Under the pieces are notes generated by a model that searched no databases, had not been told where the DNA came from, and was given only the letters and a program-made list of their open reading frames with translations. A DNA stretch of 64,000 nucleotides, taken from Desmodesmus armatus (Eukaryota > Chlorophyta > Chlorophyceae > Sphaeropleales > Scenedesmaceae). The position numbers and the translations under genes were made by a program. How positions within the stretch are numbered: position 1 is the stretch's first letter; each line of letters starts with the position of its first letter. Location of the stretch: positions 744,001-808,000 of the forward strand of contig VIIQ02000581.1 of NCBI GenBank assembly GCA_007449985.2, written 5' to 3'. Below, piece by piece: positions 43,719 through 54,800 of this stretch.

Positions 43719-45509
43719 TTATGCGGCCTTGGGGGCGGGCTTGTCCTGCTGGGGCCTGCAGCAGTAACAGCAAAGGCATGCAGGGGTGCGCGTCAAAAAA
43801 GCTGCCACACCCACCAGAAACCAGCAACCTGGTCACCGGCTAGGACTGCACTATCACCACACCCTGCCACAACCAACTGCTCATCTGCATCCACAAACAC
43901 TCCCGCCCTCCCCAACTCAATAGATGGAGGCATGGATGCTTCCCCTTCTCCACTAATGCATGTGTCGGGCAGGACCGGTTCACTGCCACTGCCCGCGATT
44001 GCAACCATCAGCCACCCTCCTGGGCTGCACAGCACGATTGTCATCATGCCAACTTGCTGCCATTCCCCAAGGCCCACAAACTTCAGCTCTGTCACGGCCA
44101 GCCATCACATATTACACGGCGATCAACTTTGTGGCAGCCTGTGCAAGTCCCATGTACAGGCTGCGTGCAACCCATGCATGCCAGGACAGCGCACAATCAC
44201 CCCACAATCCACAACCCCAACCTCTGCAGGAACACAGCCCCAAGTAATGTTGCATAGTCGGGAGTCCTTACCTGAAGCGCTTTGGTGGCTCGCGGTTGCG
44301 CCTGTCCTTCCTGCTGCGCACACGCACCACCTTGCTGTGGATGGCTGCGCTCACGCAGTAGTACACCTTGCGGTAGATCTTTGGCAGCACATAGCCTGTG
44401 GCGCGAGCAGCAGATGCAGAGTACAAGCCGTCAGCAGGTGCTCGAGCAACTGGAGTTGCAGTCTACCCCAGCAGGCGAAGGGGACGCAGCTGCCTGTGGG
44501 TATATGCACCATCTGTGCTGACCGATCGACCCAGCAACATGCTGACAAGGACTGCTGCCTTAGCTCAACAGCAGCCGGGAGGACGCCCCCCTTCTGTCCC
44601 TCTCCGAAGGCCTTTTACCTATCAGACCCCGCGTGAGACCCTGTTGCACATGATGGCTGGCATCAACACAACGATGCAACTGCGCTATGCCGATCTGTAC
44701 TGCTGATGCACCATGCTGCCCGGCCACCCCGGCTTAGCCCCAAGGGAAACAGCAGTCCATCGCAGCGACTGCCAAGAGTATACACTCCACGGCCTTGCTG
44801 CTGAGCCACAAAGGCTGGCAGTGCTGCTTGATGGCCTGCGCCCACAGCTGAACCCCAACCACCACTGCATGGCCTGCAGCGCCGCTGCTCAATCAGCAGG
44901 CACCAGCTGCTGTGGTAAGTGCCTAAGCTGCTTGTTTCTTCCGTCCTCAAGAGGTCGACGCTGTCCTTTGCTGCAGCCAGAGACTCCAGATCAGCTGCTG
45001 TTGTGACTGCTGCTCACCGTCGAAGACTGAGGAGTCCTGGATATCACGGATGGCTGAGGCATCCACGATGTTCCTGACAATGAAACGCTTGATGGCCTTG
45101 TCCTTAGGCACCATCACGCCAGAGGCCTCGCAGCGCACACGGCGCACCTGCACAAATCAGCAGCAACCTCAGTATTCCACTACTGCTGCTGCTCCAGGCG
45201 ACCAGGCTGTGTAGCCAGCAGTGCCCAAGCCGCTTTGATCGCAAACTTACCAGGCCCCTGCCATGCTTGTTGCGTCCACCTGCAAAGCAAAACACGTAAG
45301 CAGGTAAGGACGCCTCCATCGCACCGCATCGTGGCCAGCTGCTGCACCAACGCACTGAGAGCAGCTCAGCAAGCTGCAAACCCGACAAGCGTTTCGTCCT
45401 TACTGTTCCTGCAAGACAAAACAAGAGCAAGGCGTCAGTTTCATGCCAGAGGTGCCCCACAGCAGCATAGAGGCCAAGGAGCTGGCGCGCACCTGCGCTT
45501 CTTCGTCAT
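43719..45509 (-). CDS. RPS26: Cytosolic 40S ribosomal protein eS26, 113 aa
   Basis: Six exons join in phase: 45509-45493, 45408-45404, 45279-45251, 45147-45018, 44395-44272 and 43755-43719. Length is close to the 115-119 usual for eS26. Recognisable segments are [56 protein letters not shown] and [20 protein letters not shown], with tail [14 protein letters not shown]. Exon 2 is only 5 nt (GAACA), flanked by CTTGCAG and GTAAGG; it is needed to give Arg-Asn-Ser at the conserved RRN-GR junction. eS26 lines the mRNA exit channel of the small subunit (family knowledge). Plant, animal and yeast versions bind zinc through four cysteines; here the first site reads [12 protein letters not shown] and the second [10 protein letters not shown], so only two remain. 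A single-copy housekeeping gene with many introns is normal for such algae. Confidence 0.94.
45404..45408 (-). other. RPS26: 5-nt microexon of the eS26 gene
   Basis: On the minus strand TTTTGTCTTGCAG, GAACA, GTAAGGAC. Exon 1 ends in phase 2 (AG) and exon 3 begins GT-GGA, so inclusion gives AGG AAC AGT GGA. Skipping it would join AG to GT and shift the frame, losing the conserved protein. Confidence 0.8.
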
Positions 45510-46141
45510 CTTTGCTTTCTAGAGGCAGGAAGGCTCGCTGCCGTCGACAAAAAGGGCCATTCAGGCTCCTGCAGCTGCTTCGAAGCAAGGCTGCTGGGGA
45601 AACCCGCAGGTTTCAGCAACGATAAGCGAAAGATGTCGTCTAATCACCAAAAAAACCGTTCAGGGATCTGAAGTTGGTGAAAAGGTCTGAATGCATGCAC
45701 TGGTGCGGCTTGCACTGCCCCTTTGCTGCCCAGTTTGGGTGATCACAGTGGTGGTCTGGCAATTCATCGGATGTGTGAGTCAAAAGGCTGGACAGTTGTG
45801 ATCTCTTCCACTCAAACTCTCTGTCTGATACTGCCACTCAACAGGCTGGGCTGGCCGGGAGGAAGACACCTTGACATGCATCCTGCGCCTTCCTTTGGGG
45901 ATTGGACACCTCATGTACAGCTGACATGCAACGTTTGTGCAGCCTACGAACACTACTGCTGCGAACGACCAGTCTTTGGCAGGACAAAGGCTCTGAGGAA
46001 GGGATTGGGGTTCCTCCACCGCACGGGCGTGGGAGCATGAGGTTCAATGACGAAGCTGCTTCAGTCACACACATTGATGCAATGCTCACAGCAGACAGGT
46101 TCCCCGACACACCCACACCTCAACCACGCATTACACACCCA
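45510..46141. other. Intergenic, eS26 upstream region and uL22m 3' flank
   Basis: No gene evident. Both neighbours are on the minus strand, so this holds the eS26 promoter and the 3'UTR of the uL22m gene. Confidence 0.45.
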
Positions 46142-47931
46142 CTAGGCCCGGGCCAGCTGCTGCCGGACACCGCCACTGCTGCTGCTGCTGACGCTGCTGC
46201 CACCCGCTCCCTTCACTAGCATCCCCCTCGGCATGCGCGCCCGTGCCTGCATGCGCTGCATTAGCGGCGCAATCAACTTGGGCTGCCTCCTCAGCACAAC
46301 AGCAGCTGCAGCCTCATCATCCAGCTGCTGCACGCGCACGTTCAGGTGGCTGTAGCGCGTCTGCTGAATACTAGAGTAGCCCCTGCCCATGAAGTGGAGC
46401 CGCTTCTCCACCTTGCCCTTTGTGACGTATGCTTCCGCAACATACAGCTTTGAAGGGTCGCCGCCAACGCAGATTGCGTTGTTGCGTGCATTGGCGACAG
46501 CGTGCTTGACAAAGACTGCCGACTTTTTGGGGCTTGCCGACAGCTGCGCCATCGCATCGTCCACAGTTGTGCGGCGGATCTGGGCAAGTAAAGAGGGGTG
46601 GGGGAGGGAAGTGGCAGAAGGGATGGTTCAGGTGGCAGGAGGAATCAAACTCAGAGGAGACTGAGGCATGAGCGGGTTTTGTGCTTGCTGGCACATTGCG
46701 GACCAACAGCAGGTAGACAAACAGGCTGCTGCGCGAAGCCTCCAACCTGCAAGAGAGTTCTTGTGCTGCCAGAAACACCAATGCACACATGTGGACAAAA
46801 CATGCAGTGGCAAGTGCAGCTATTCAATCACCCTGCACCAAATGAAGGCTTGACAGCTACCATGGCTGCCTTGTATTAGGCTTCCCAAGCCACTTCCTTG
46901 CTGCAGATCCCCCTCAGAAAGCACCAAGCCATTCCTGCACCCCAGCAGGCTGATTGTGTGCCTCACCATGCGCAGCACAAAGTCTATCTTCTTCCACCCG
47001 CACTTGAGGTTTTTGCGCCTGCACACCCCCACCACTGGCTTGGGGTCCGCTGCTGGGTTCAGGGCTGGTCCATGGTCGCTGCTTGTCTCCCCACCTTCTG
47101 CAGTTGCGTCTGCAGAGTATGCAACTGCAGCCTGCTGCGACGGCAAGCTGGAACTGCTGAAGAACCGCACGCTGACGGGTAGTAAGCTGCTGCTGTTGCC
47201 GAGGTGGGGGACGGCTGCGGGGCGGCTGTTATGCCAGGCCATCTGCGCAAGTGTGTGCTGCTGCTGCTGCTGCCAGTGGCTAACCCTGCTGCTGCTGCTG
47301 CTGCTGCTGCGGCTGGTGTGAAGCTCGGCTGGGCAGCTGCTGCATGCGGAGCTGTGCACTGGCTGCACCTGCACACACAAAAAGTGTTGATTAAAGCTCA
47401 GTGCCTTACATACACACTAGCCAGAGTGAGTACCCAAAGTGCCCTTACAGCTGTTGCAACCACAACTGCTGTTCTGATTATGGACTGCTGTCCGTAGGTG
47501 CAGGCGGTGTGGGCGGTGGCCCTGTCCTGAATCAGTGCTAAATGCGAATGTGCTTTGTCAGGACATGGGCATGCACTTTGAACAGCAATCACAGAATGAA
47601 GAGCTGCCCACACAATCACACCAGTAGACAGGCGCGTCACCCTCAGGCATGCTGCCTACCTGCTGCCAGACCTCCCAATGTGCTTGCTGCACAGCTGCAG
47701 CAGCCTGGGGCCCCATTGCTGGTACACCTAGCGAACCACCTGCATGAGAAGATGCAGATTAGGAAGGCACAATCCAGTTTGCACGGCTGATGAAATGCTA
47801 CTGTCACTGTGTCTGCTGCTGCTCTTCAGCAGCCACTCACATTGGGCCCGCTGCGCCTGCTGCACAGCATCTGCTGCTATATGACGCTGTATCTGTAGTA
47901 ACGATGCGACACCTCGTGCCAAGCGCTGCAT
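46142..47931 (-). CDS. Organellar (probably mitochondrial) ribosomal protein uL22, 336 aa
   Basis: Four exons join in phase: 47931-47841, 47739-47660, 47368-46967 and 46579-46142. The uL22 core begins near residue 175: WKKIDFVLRM, IRRTTVDDAMAQLSASPKK, AVFVKHAVANARNNAI, YVAEAYVTKGKVEKRLHFMG and RGYSSIQQTRYSHLNVRV. uL22 sits at the polypeptide exit tunnel of the large subunit (family knowledge). The N-terminal extension is long, starting MQRLARGVASLLQIQRHIAA, a basic amphipathic stretch typical of a mitochondrial presequence, followed by Ser/Gln/Ala-rich linker sequence. Plastid targeting is the alternative; the extension and the tail (GGSSVSSSSSGG) are unusual for a plastid-type L22. A Ser run encoded by AGC repeats lies in exon 3. 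The start is the first ATG with a matching GTGAGT donor. Confidence 0.88.
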
Positions 47932-48332
47932 TTTGGACTTTTGGACTGCTAGATCAAAATCGTCACAGAGAACCTTGAACTCACAGCCGCAAAGAAGCCC
48001 TCAGAAGATCACAGAAACTTGCATACAGTGATCTTGAGGCCGTGTTGGGGTTATGCTTCAGTGTAGTGCCTTGGTCTACCCAAGACCTGTCAAGGGCCCC
48101 CAGTTTGCGTATGTTACTGCTTGAAACATGATAACAGTTCTAAAATGTTATGTTTATTGTTTCTTGCGGATAAATTCTAGCTGAAGAGGGCCGCTAGGCT
48201 CGATCTTCATTGGATTGTGTGCCAACAGTGATCTGGCTCCATGGTCACCAAGTCCCTGACGCACTGACTGGAGGGGTTCAAGCTGTAGCTCAAGTAATGA
48301 TCAGCTGCAGTTAGTTACACCACAACATCAGC
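47932..48332. promoter_or_regulatory. Inferred divergent promoter, uL22m / TWD40-1
   Basis: A 401-bp gap between divergent start codons. It is more A/T-rich than its surroundings near 48115-48180. No canonical TATA box for either gene was picked out with confidence. Confidence 0.35.
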
Positions 48333-51300
48333 ATGCCTGGAGCAAGGCATGGCAGTGGCCAGGAGGTTTTGCGCCTGGAGACCGCTGGGCGGGTGGATGT
48401 AGCTCCCCTCCTGCCAGTAAGCTGTTCACATACAGCAGCAGCTCATTTCATGCCCACCTGTCAGGGTTGGCTTGACACTGATAGCCAACACCAGGCCGAG
48501 GACAGCGGCTGGTTGTGCTCGTGCCTGCGTCATACAACGCCATGTCGTGCTTTGTGTTGTGCGTATGATAGCCTGATGGGGCACATAAGTTACAGTGCCT
48601 ATGTTCTGCTGCTGAAGGGACTCCTTTGCATGTTTGCTGGCCAAGTTGGGCTAGTGACAAAGTAGTGTTGTGCCTGTCTCACAGGTGGATGTTGCCAGGC
48701 TACCCCGTGGCCTGCATGCTCGCTGTGTGGCCTTCCATCCCACCCGTCCTCTGCTGGCTGTGGTGCGCAGCACATAACAGCACATAGCAGCAGCATAGAG
48801 CAACAGCGCGCAGCAGCGGCATGCAGCCACAGCGCACAGCAGGCCAACACTGCTCAACAATGTCACCATGAGCGTCACTGCAGCTATTGTTGTTCCCACG
48901 TCCAGTGGACCACTGGTAGTTGCAAGGGGAGCGGGCAGCACAGACACACAGTGATATGATAGGTGCAGCAGTGCTGGTAAAGTCCAGGGTAGTGTTGTGC
49001 ATGGTATCGGGAGCATATGATGCTGTGTGTTTGTCAGGACACTCCTCCCTCAAGCCCGCCCCGCAATGGCGCTTTCTAACGCTGACAAAGCGAAACAACC
49101 GCTTCGTCTTAGTGCACTGCATCGACACACGTGCCTGCTGAAATGCTTGCAAGCCAGCTGCCATGCCCAAGTTGTTCAGTGAATGACGTGACCCTTGTGT
49201 CGTGCTGTCTGGCATCCTGCTGCTGCGCACAGGGTGTCGCCACCTGCATAGGCGGCTATGACTTGGTCAGTGGTGTGCGGCAGGGGCGTGTTGATGTCAA
49301 GTCACCCCCTATTGCCCTCATGTTCAGCAGAGACGGCTCTCTGCTGGTGGTGGCAACAGCGGTGGGTGCTCATGGCTCTAGGGCAGCTGCTGTACTGGGA
49401 TGTTGATGTCTCATGTGTCTCTGCAGCGCAAACTGGTGCTCTGGCATTCCCCAGCTGACACACACCAATTGTGTGGCTGGTCCAGCTAAATCAGCGATGT
49501 ACCTCAACGATGTCAACAGTACTGTTGGCTGTTTGCATATTGCAGCTGGCCATAAGCTGTATGTGACAAAGTTGAGGCTGTCTGCGTCCATATCAACACA
49601 CATCTCCACACACACTGTCACTCACCCACCCTGCTGCTCTCCCTCTCGATAGCAATTGTCAGATGTCCATTCCAATGAACCTGCACACCGTCATGTCGTG
49701 TGTTGTTGTCCTGCAGGAGTGGCACATCTTTGGCATCAGCACCAGCACCTGGCGGCTGCGTGTGCTGGCCCCCATGAATGAACTGCGCAGTACGCCGCTG
49801 GACCACATCCTCATGGCAGTGACAGGGGTGAGCGGGGCACGGCTGCCGCAGCAGCAGTAGCGGCAGTGAATCACTGGCAGCAGTGGTGTCAGATCCAGCG
49901 GCAGCAACAAGGTTGGCGGTGCTAGGTTCAGCTGCCCAAAGCTGCAGGACAGTGTTCTTCACAGTGACGGTGGGAAGGGTGCGCAGCTCGTGAATGAGGC
50001 CAGATTGCATCCAGCAAGTTGCGGTCCGTGACAATAAGGTGTGCTTCTTGTGCGGCAGGAAGGGGTTGGAAGGTCAACCTGCAAAGCAACTGTGAAAGCC
50101 ATAATGTTTGCCCTCATGATCATGTCAGTCACCTGCAACTGCCTACCTAAAAAAGCTGTGTCAACACTGATGTTTTCTAGTCAATGCCACCCTCCCACAA
50201 CCACTGAGAGTGACCGGTTGACACTGGGTGGCGAGGTGACATTTACAAACTGCCACCTGCTGGGTGCTGCTGGGTGCTGCTGCTGCAGGGGCTGCGGCCA
50301 CTGGTGTTCTTCACACGTGTTGGCAAGCCCAGCATCCGCATGGCTGTGTCACAAGGGGCAGGGGCAGAGAAGAAATCGGCGGACAAGTGAGTTGCCGGCG
50401 GCACTACTGCAGGCTGGGCGCTGCTGCACTTTTTCGGGGCGTCCTTGCAGTGGCCAGAAAGCAAGAGTTATTTGGTTTCCAGCCACGTGGGTGCCCCATA
50501 CCCATGTCAGCATGTGGACGGAGTTGATTGCATTACCCAGTTACATGACACCCTAGTGGGTCTTGACTGATGCAGCTACATCAGCTGGGCTGCTTGGCCC
50601 GTGCTCAGCTCAGTGCAGGTAGATTGATAAGATAAATGATGCAATGTTGCGCCCTAAGCCCCATGGACGGACGCCCTGTGCCTGTACTGCACCGTCACTG
50701 CACATTGTTTTGGTCTGTTCTGTACATGTGTCTGATATGGGCAGCATACAGCATCCAATATCATCTACATCGGTTATTTGCCTTGCCTTATTTCACTGCC
50801 ACCGCTGCTGCAAAAACCAAAATCCCCTGCAGGAAGCTGAAGTGGGGCATCAAGCTGAAGCTGGATGTCAACAAGGCAGTGGTGGGGCTGGCCGCCCACC
50901 CCACCTCCTCACAGCTGATGGTGCTTTATGAAGATGGAGCCCTGCGCGGTTATGTCATGGCCAGCAGCGGCCTGCAGTCAGCCTGGGGGGCATCCTACTT
51001 CCTGCCAGGTGCGGCTGGATGCATGCTATTTGTCGTGGAGTATTTTTAGGCATGCAGATTTTCTGCCCGACCTCGCCCTGCCGCGACTCACCTCCCCACC
51101 CGACCCACCCCACCCCACCCCTCCACCTCCCCCTAACTTTGCTTCTGCTGCAGGCGATGCATCTGTGATGAGTCGGCTGGTGTTACCCAGAACCCCCTAC
51201 AGGTGCTGCCCCACCCCACCCACACCTCCACCCCCTTCACTGTACCTCTGCTTCCCTTCCCCTGCCCCCACCACCCCTGCTGCAGGTGATGCGTCTGTGA

Positions 51301-51818
51301 TGAGTCGGCTGGTGATGACCCAGAACCCCCTGCAGGTTCTGCCCCACCCCTTCACTGAGGGCGGCTGCCTGCTGGCCGTGGGCGTTGGCTCCCCCAGCCT
51401 GATGCTGCTTGAGCTGATGGCTAAGGTGGACCCACAGGTGGTGCACAAGGCAGCAATGCCAGACCACATGCCGCTGCTGGGCATGGGGGTCCTGCAGGTG
51501 AGACGGGTTTTTGAGGGTTTGGAAATTGCTGGGCGCGGATCTTACGGCTTTACAAGTTGCCTGCAGGGCAATTGCAGAGCCGATTGAGGGTACTGGGGGT
51601 TTAGGCTACTGCAGATGCGGCTTGTGGTTCCCGGGGGAACCTCTACCCCAACCTTCAGCTTGTGTGCATGCTTGGCGTCACTGGGACCAGTGGTATGGAG
51701 GCTCACTGGGACCAGTGGTAGTGCACTGAGGTTATTGCCCCTGAGGCACTTGCTTGCGGTGCTTGGGCTGCCAGATTGCATGTGGATTAATGTGCAGCTG
51801 CTGGCTGGCTGTGTGTGT

Positions 51819-51899
<81 letters not shown>

Positions 51900-54800
51900 A
51901 ACACATGAGTTACAACCATGTGTGTGTGTGTGGGGGGGGGGGGGGCGGGCGATAAGGCAAAGGGTTCATAAGTGTGCCTGGCAGATTGCCAGCAACGTTG
52001 CTCCTCCCCCAATCAACCCAGCTCATCTGCTGTACTGACATGTGTGCTGGTGCTGTTTGTGTCTGCTGCTACATCTGCTTGTGTGTGTTGCGTGCTGCAG
52101 TCTCAGGCCGTCTTGTTTGCGTTCACCACCACACCAGACGGCCAACTCAAGGTCCTGGCCTGGCAAGCAAACAACACTGCAAGGGGTGAGAGTGGCCGCC
52201 GCAGCTCTACACCACAAACACCACTTGTGGTGGTTCCGCATGTCTGTACAGACATGTCTTACTGTGGCGCTTTGTGGCTAGTCAGTTGATGCCCTTCATG
52301 ATGATGACAGATGACAGATCAGGACCCAACCCTGCCAGCTGGTGGCTAACAAAGTTGGTCCAAGGTTCACATGCTCAGTGGTTGCTCTTGCAATCTGCGC
52401 TGTGCCATGCATGTTGAATCACCACACCCGACCTCAGTGCGTGAAAGCAGCAGCATCACCTGCTGCTGTTGCACCAAAGCCTGGCTTAGTGGCGGCTCAC
52501 CAAACTATGCAGCGCCATCAAGTTATAAGCCCACTGTTTTTTTTGGTGATACAGGAGTGGCGTGTGTGCCTATTCGTGTGGATGTCCCAGCACTAGATGA
52601 GGACCCTACTACAGCCTCAGCCACCGCAATAGCAGGGGCGGCCAAGGGCGGCGGTGCTGCTGGTGGCCCCAGCAGCTGGCATCAGCTGTGGGGAGCGGGG
52701 CCCTATCAGGATGTGCTGCCAAATGCAGCTGCAGGCAGCTTCCTGCTGGGTGAGTGAAGTGCTGCTGAGTTGGCGGGTCTGGAATTGTAGGATCTGAGGG
52801 TTTCTAAACCCTAAACCCTAATTGTGTGGACAGGCATCAGCAGGGCGATCTAACCATAGTGTATCAGCGGCATGGAGGCTGTACAGCAAGATGTCAGTGC
52901 ATGCAAGGCAAGGTGAGTGGGATGCTGCAGAGTTGGCCGGGTTCGGCTTTTAGGATTGCTTCAGGTTGACTGTGTAGATGGGGTTCAGCAGGGCGATCTG
53001 GCTACAGTGTACCTGCAGCATGGAGGCTGCACAGCAAGATGTGACGGCATGCCAAGCAAGATGTGCTGAACTGACTGCTGCAGTTTAGAGATTGTGCACC
53101 AAAATCCCAACCCTGCTCTAGCTGGGTTGAAGCATGTCACAAGTCACTCACACGCGCACACCGCCCCCACCGCTGCCCCTGACCGGTCGCTCTCTTGGCT
53201 GTGTACAGACAAGCTGTTGGCTCCAGTGGTGCAGTCTGCTGTGCTGCACCCCACCCTGGGCTGTGTGGCTGTGCAGCGGGCGCCACCACCTGCATTGAGG
53301 CAGGCGGCCAACATCATGCAGGTCGGTTGGGGAGTGGGACTCGTTGCGGGTGGTTGAACAAAGCACTGCTACAAGCATAAAGGCCACTTTGAGGTTGCGG
53401 GGTTGGTGTCAAACATGCACACCACCTTATTTGCATATACGGCTTGTGGGGTTCTTGTAGCCCTCTGCTGGCTACGTCTTCACTGTTATATGTGCGTTGC
53501 CAGCTTCTCGTAATAACAAATTCAGCTGTTGGCTAGACTCCATGTGCTGAGCATATATATCCTCTCCTCCTATGTGGATGGCTTTGCAAGCTTCGTGCCC
53601 CACACTGTGCACCTATGTGCCCTCTGCAACCACAAACTTGCACACCAATGGAGATCCTATTCCACTGGCAGGGCCTAGCCCTCCCTCTGTCCTTACTGAC
53701 TGTATCTACTGTGTTTTTGCCCGCAAAATCTCTGTTCCAAACGACACTCTGCACACCTGCAGCAACGTGTGGGGCTCATCAGTGCGCCCGAGGCTCTCAT
53801 CAGCCGCCGCACTGCCAGCGTGCCCCTGCTGCGCCTGCTGAGGCCCAGCCTGGCTGCAGCGGCCTGGCCGGGGGCCAAGGTGGCGCCCATGCACACGGAC
53901 GTTGGCTTCTGGCAGCCAGCCGCCGGGTGAGTGGCAGCAGCAGCGGCAGCAGCAGCAGCAGTAGATCTTGTGTAGGGGTTGTCAACATGCGTCTTTGTTT
54001 GAGTGTCTCAGCCTGCGGCTGCAGCAGCGTAGGTCTGGGTGTCGTGTTGTGTGTGTCGTGCTGCCAGCACGCAACACCAGGAGTCAGGCTTGAGCGCCCA
54101 AGGATGGGCTCAATGGGGTACACGCATCTGGTACTTCTGTGCTATCAGCATACCCAAGCCAGCCCATGTTTATGCTGTGCGTGTGTGCTGCACCCGCACT
54201 CACTATGGACGCCCCACACCAGCGGCCTCAAGTACAGCACAGCCACAGTGTCAGCACAGCTCTTGCAGCTTCACTGATATCCTTACCTCCTTATCATGTG
54301 CTGCTCCCCCACTGCTGCTGCCACAGGTTGGGCACCGCCAGCCTTCAGTTCCCCTGCCACCTTTTCTTCCTCTCCCCCGGCAAGCTATCAAAGTACAGCC
54401 TGGCCAGCAAGAGGAGCGGCTGCTTCGTCTCCCTGCCACCCATTGATGCCGCGGGAGCACCCCACGAGGCCAAGCACCTAGTGCACAGCCCCAGGCAGCA
54501 TGCGTGGCTAGTGTTCTTCGAGCGGCGGCCTGTAGTGGGTCCTGAGGGGTCAGCAGCAGCAGCAGCAGCAGCAGCGGCTGACGGCAGCAGTGGCAGCAGT
54601 CACTTCACGCTGGTGCAGGATGCTGCTGCTGCTGGGCAGGCGACGTGGTTCCTGCCAGGTGCGTACGTCAGGCCCTTTTTTGGTGGCGCGTCATGGACTC
54701 CTTTTTTTGCCTGGGTGTGCGCATGCGCATTTGGCCAATGCATTTTGAAAAGCAGGCCGCCTGACAGATGTCTGGCAGTCATGACTCATGACGCATGAGC

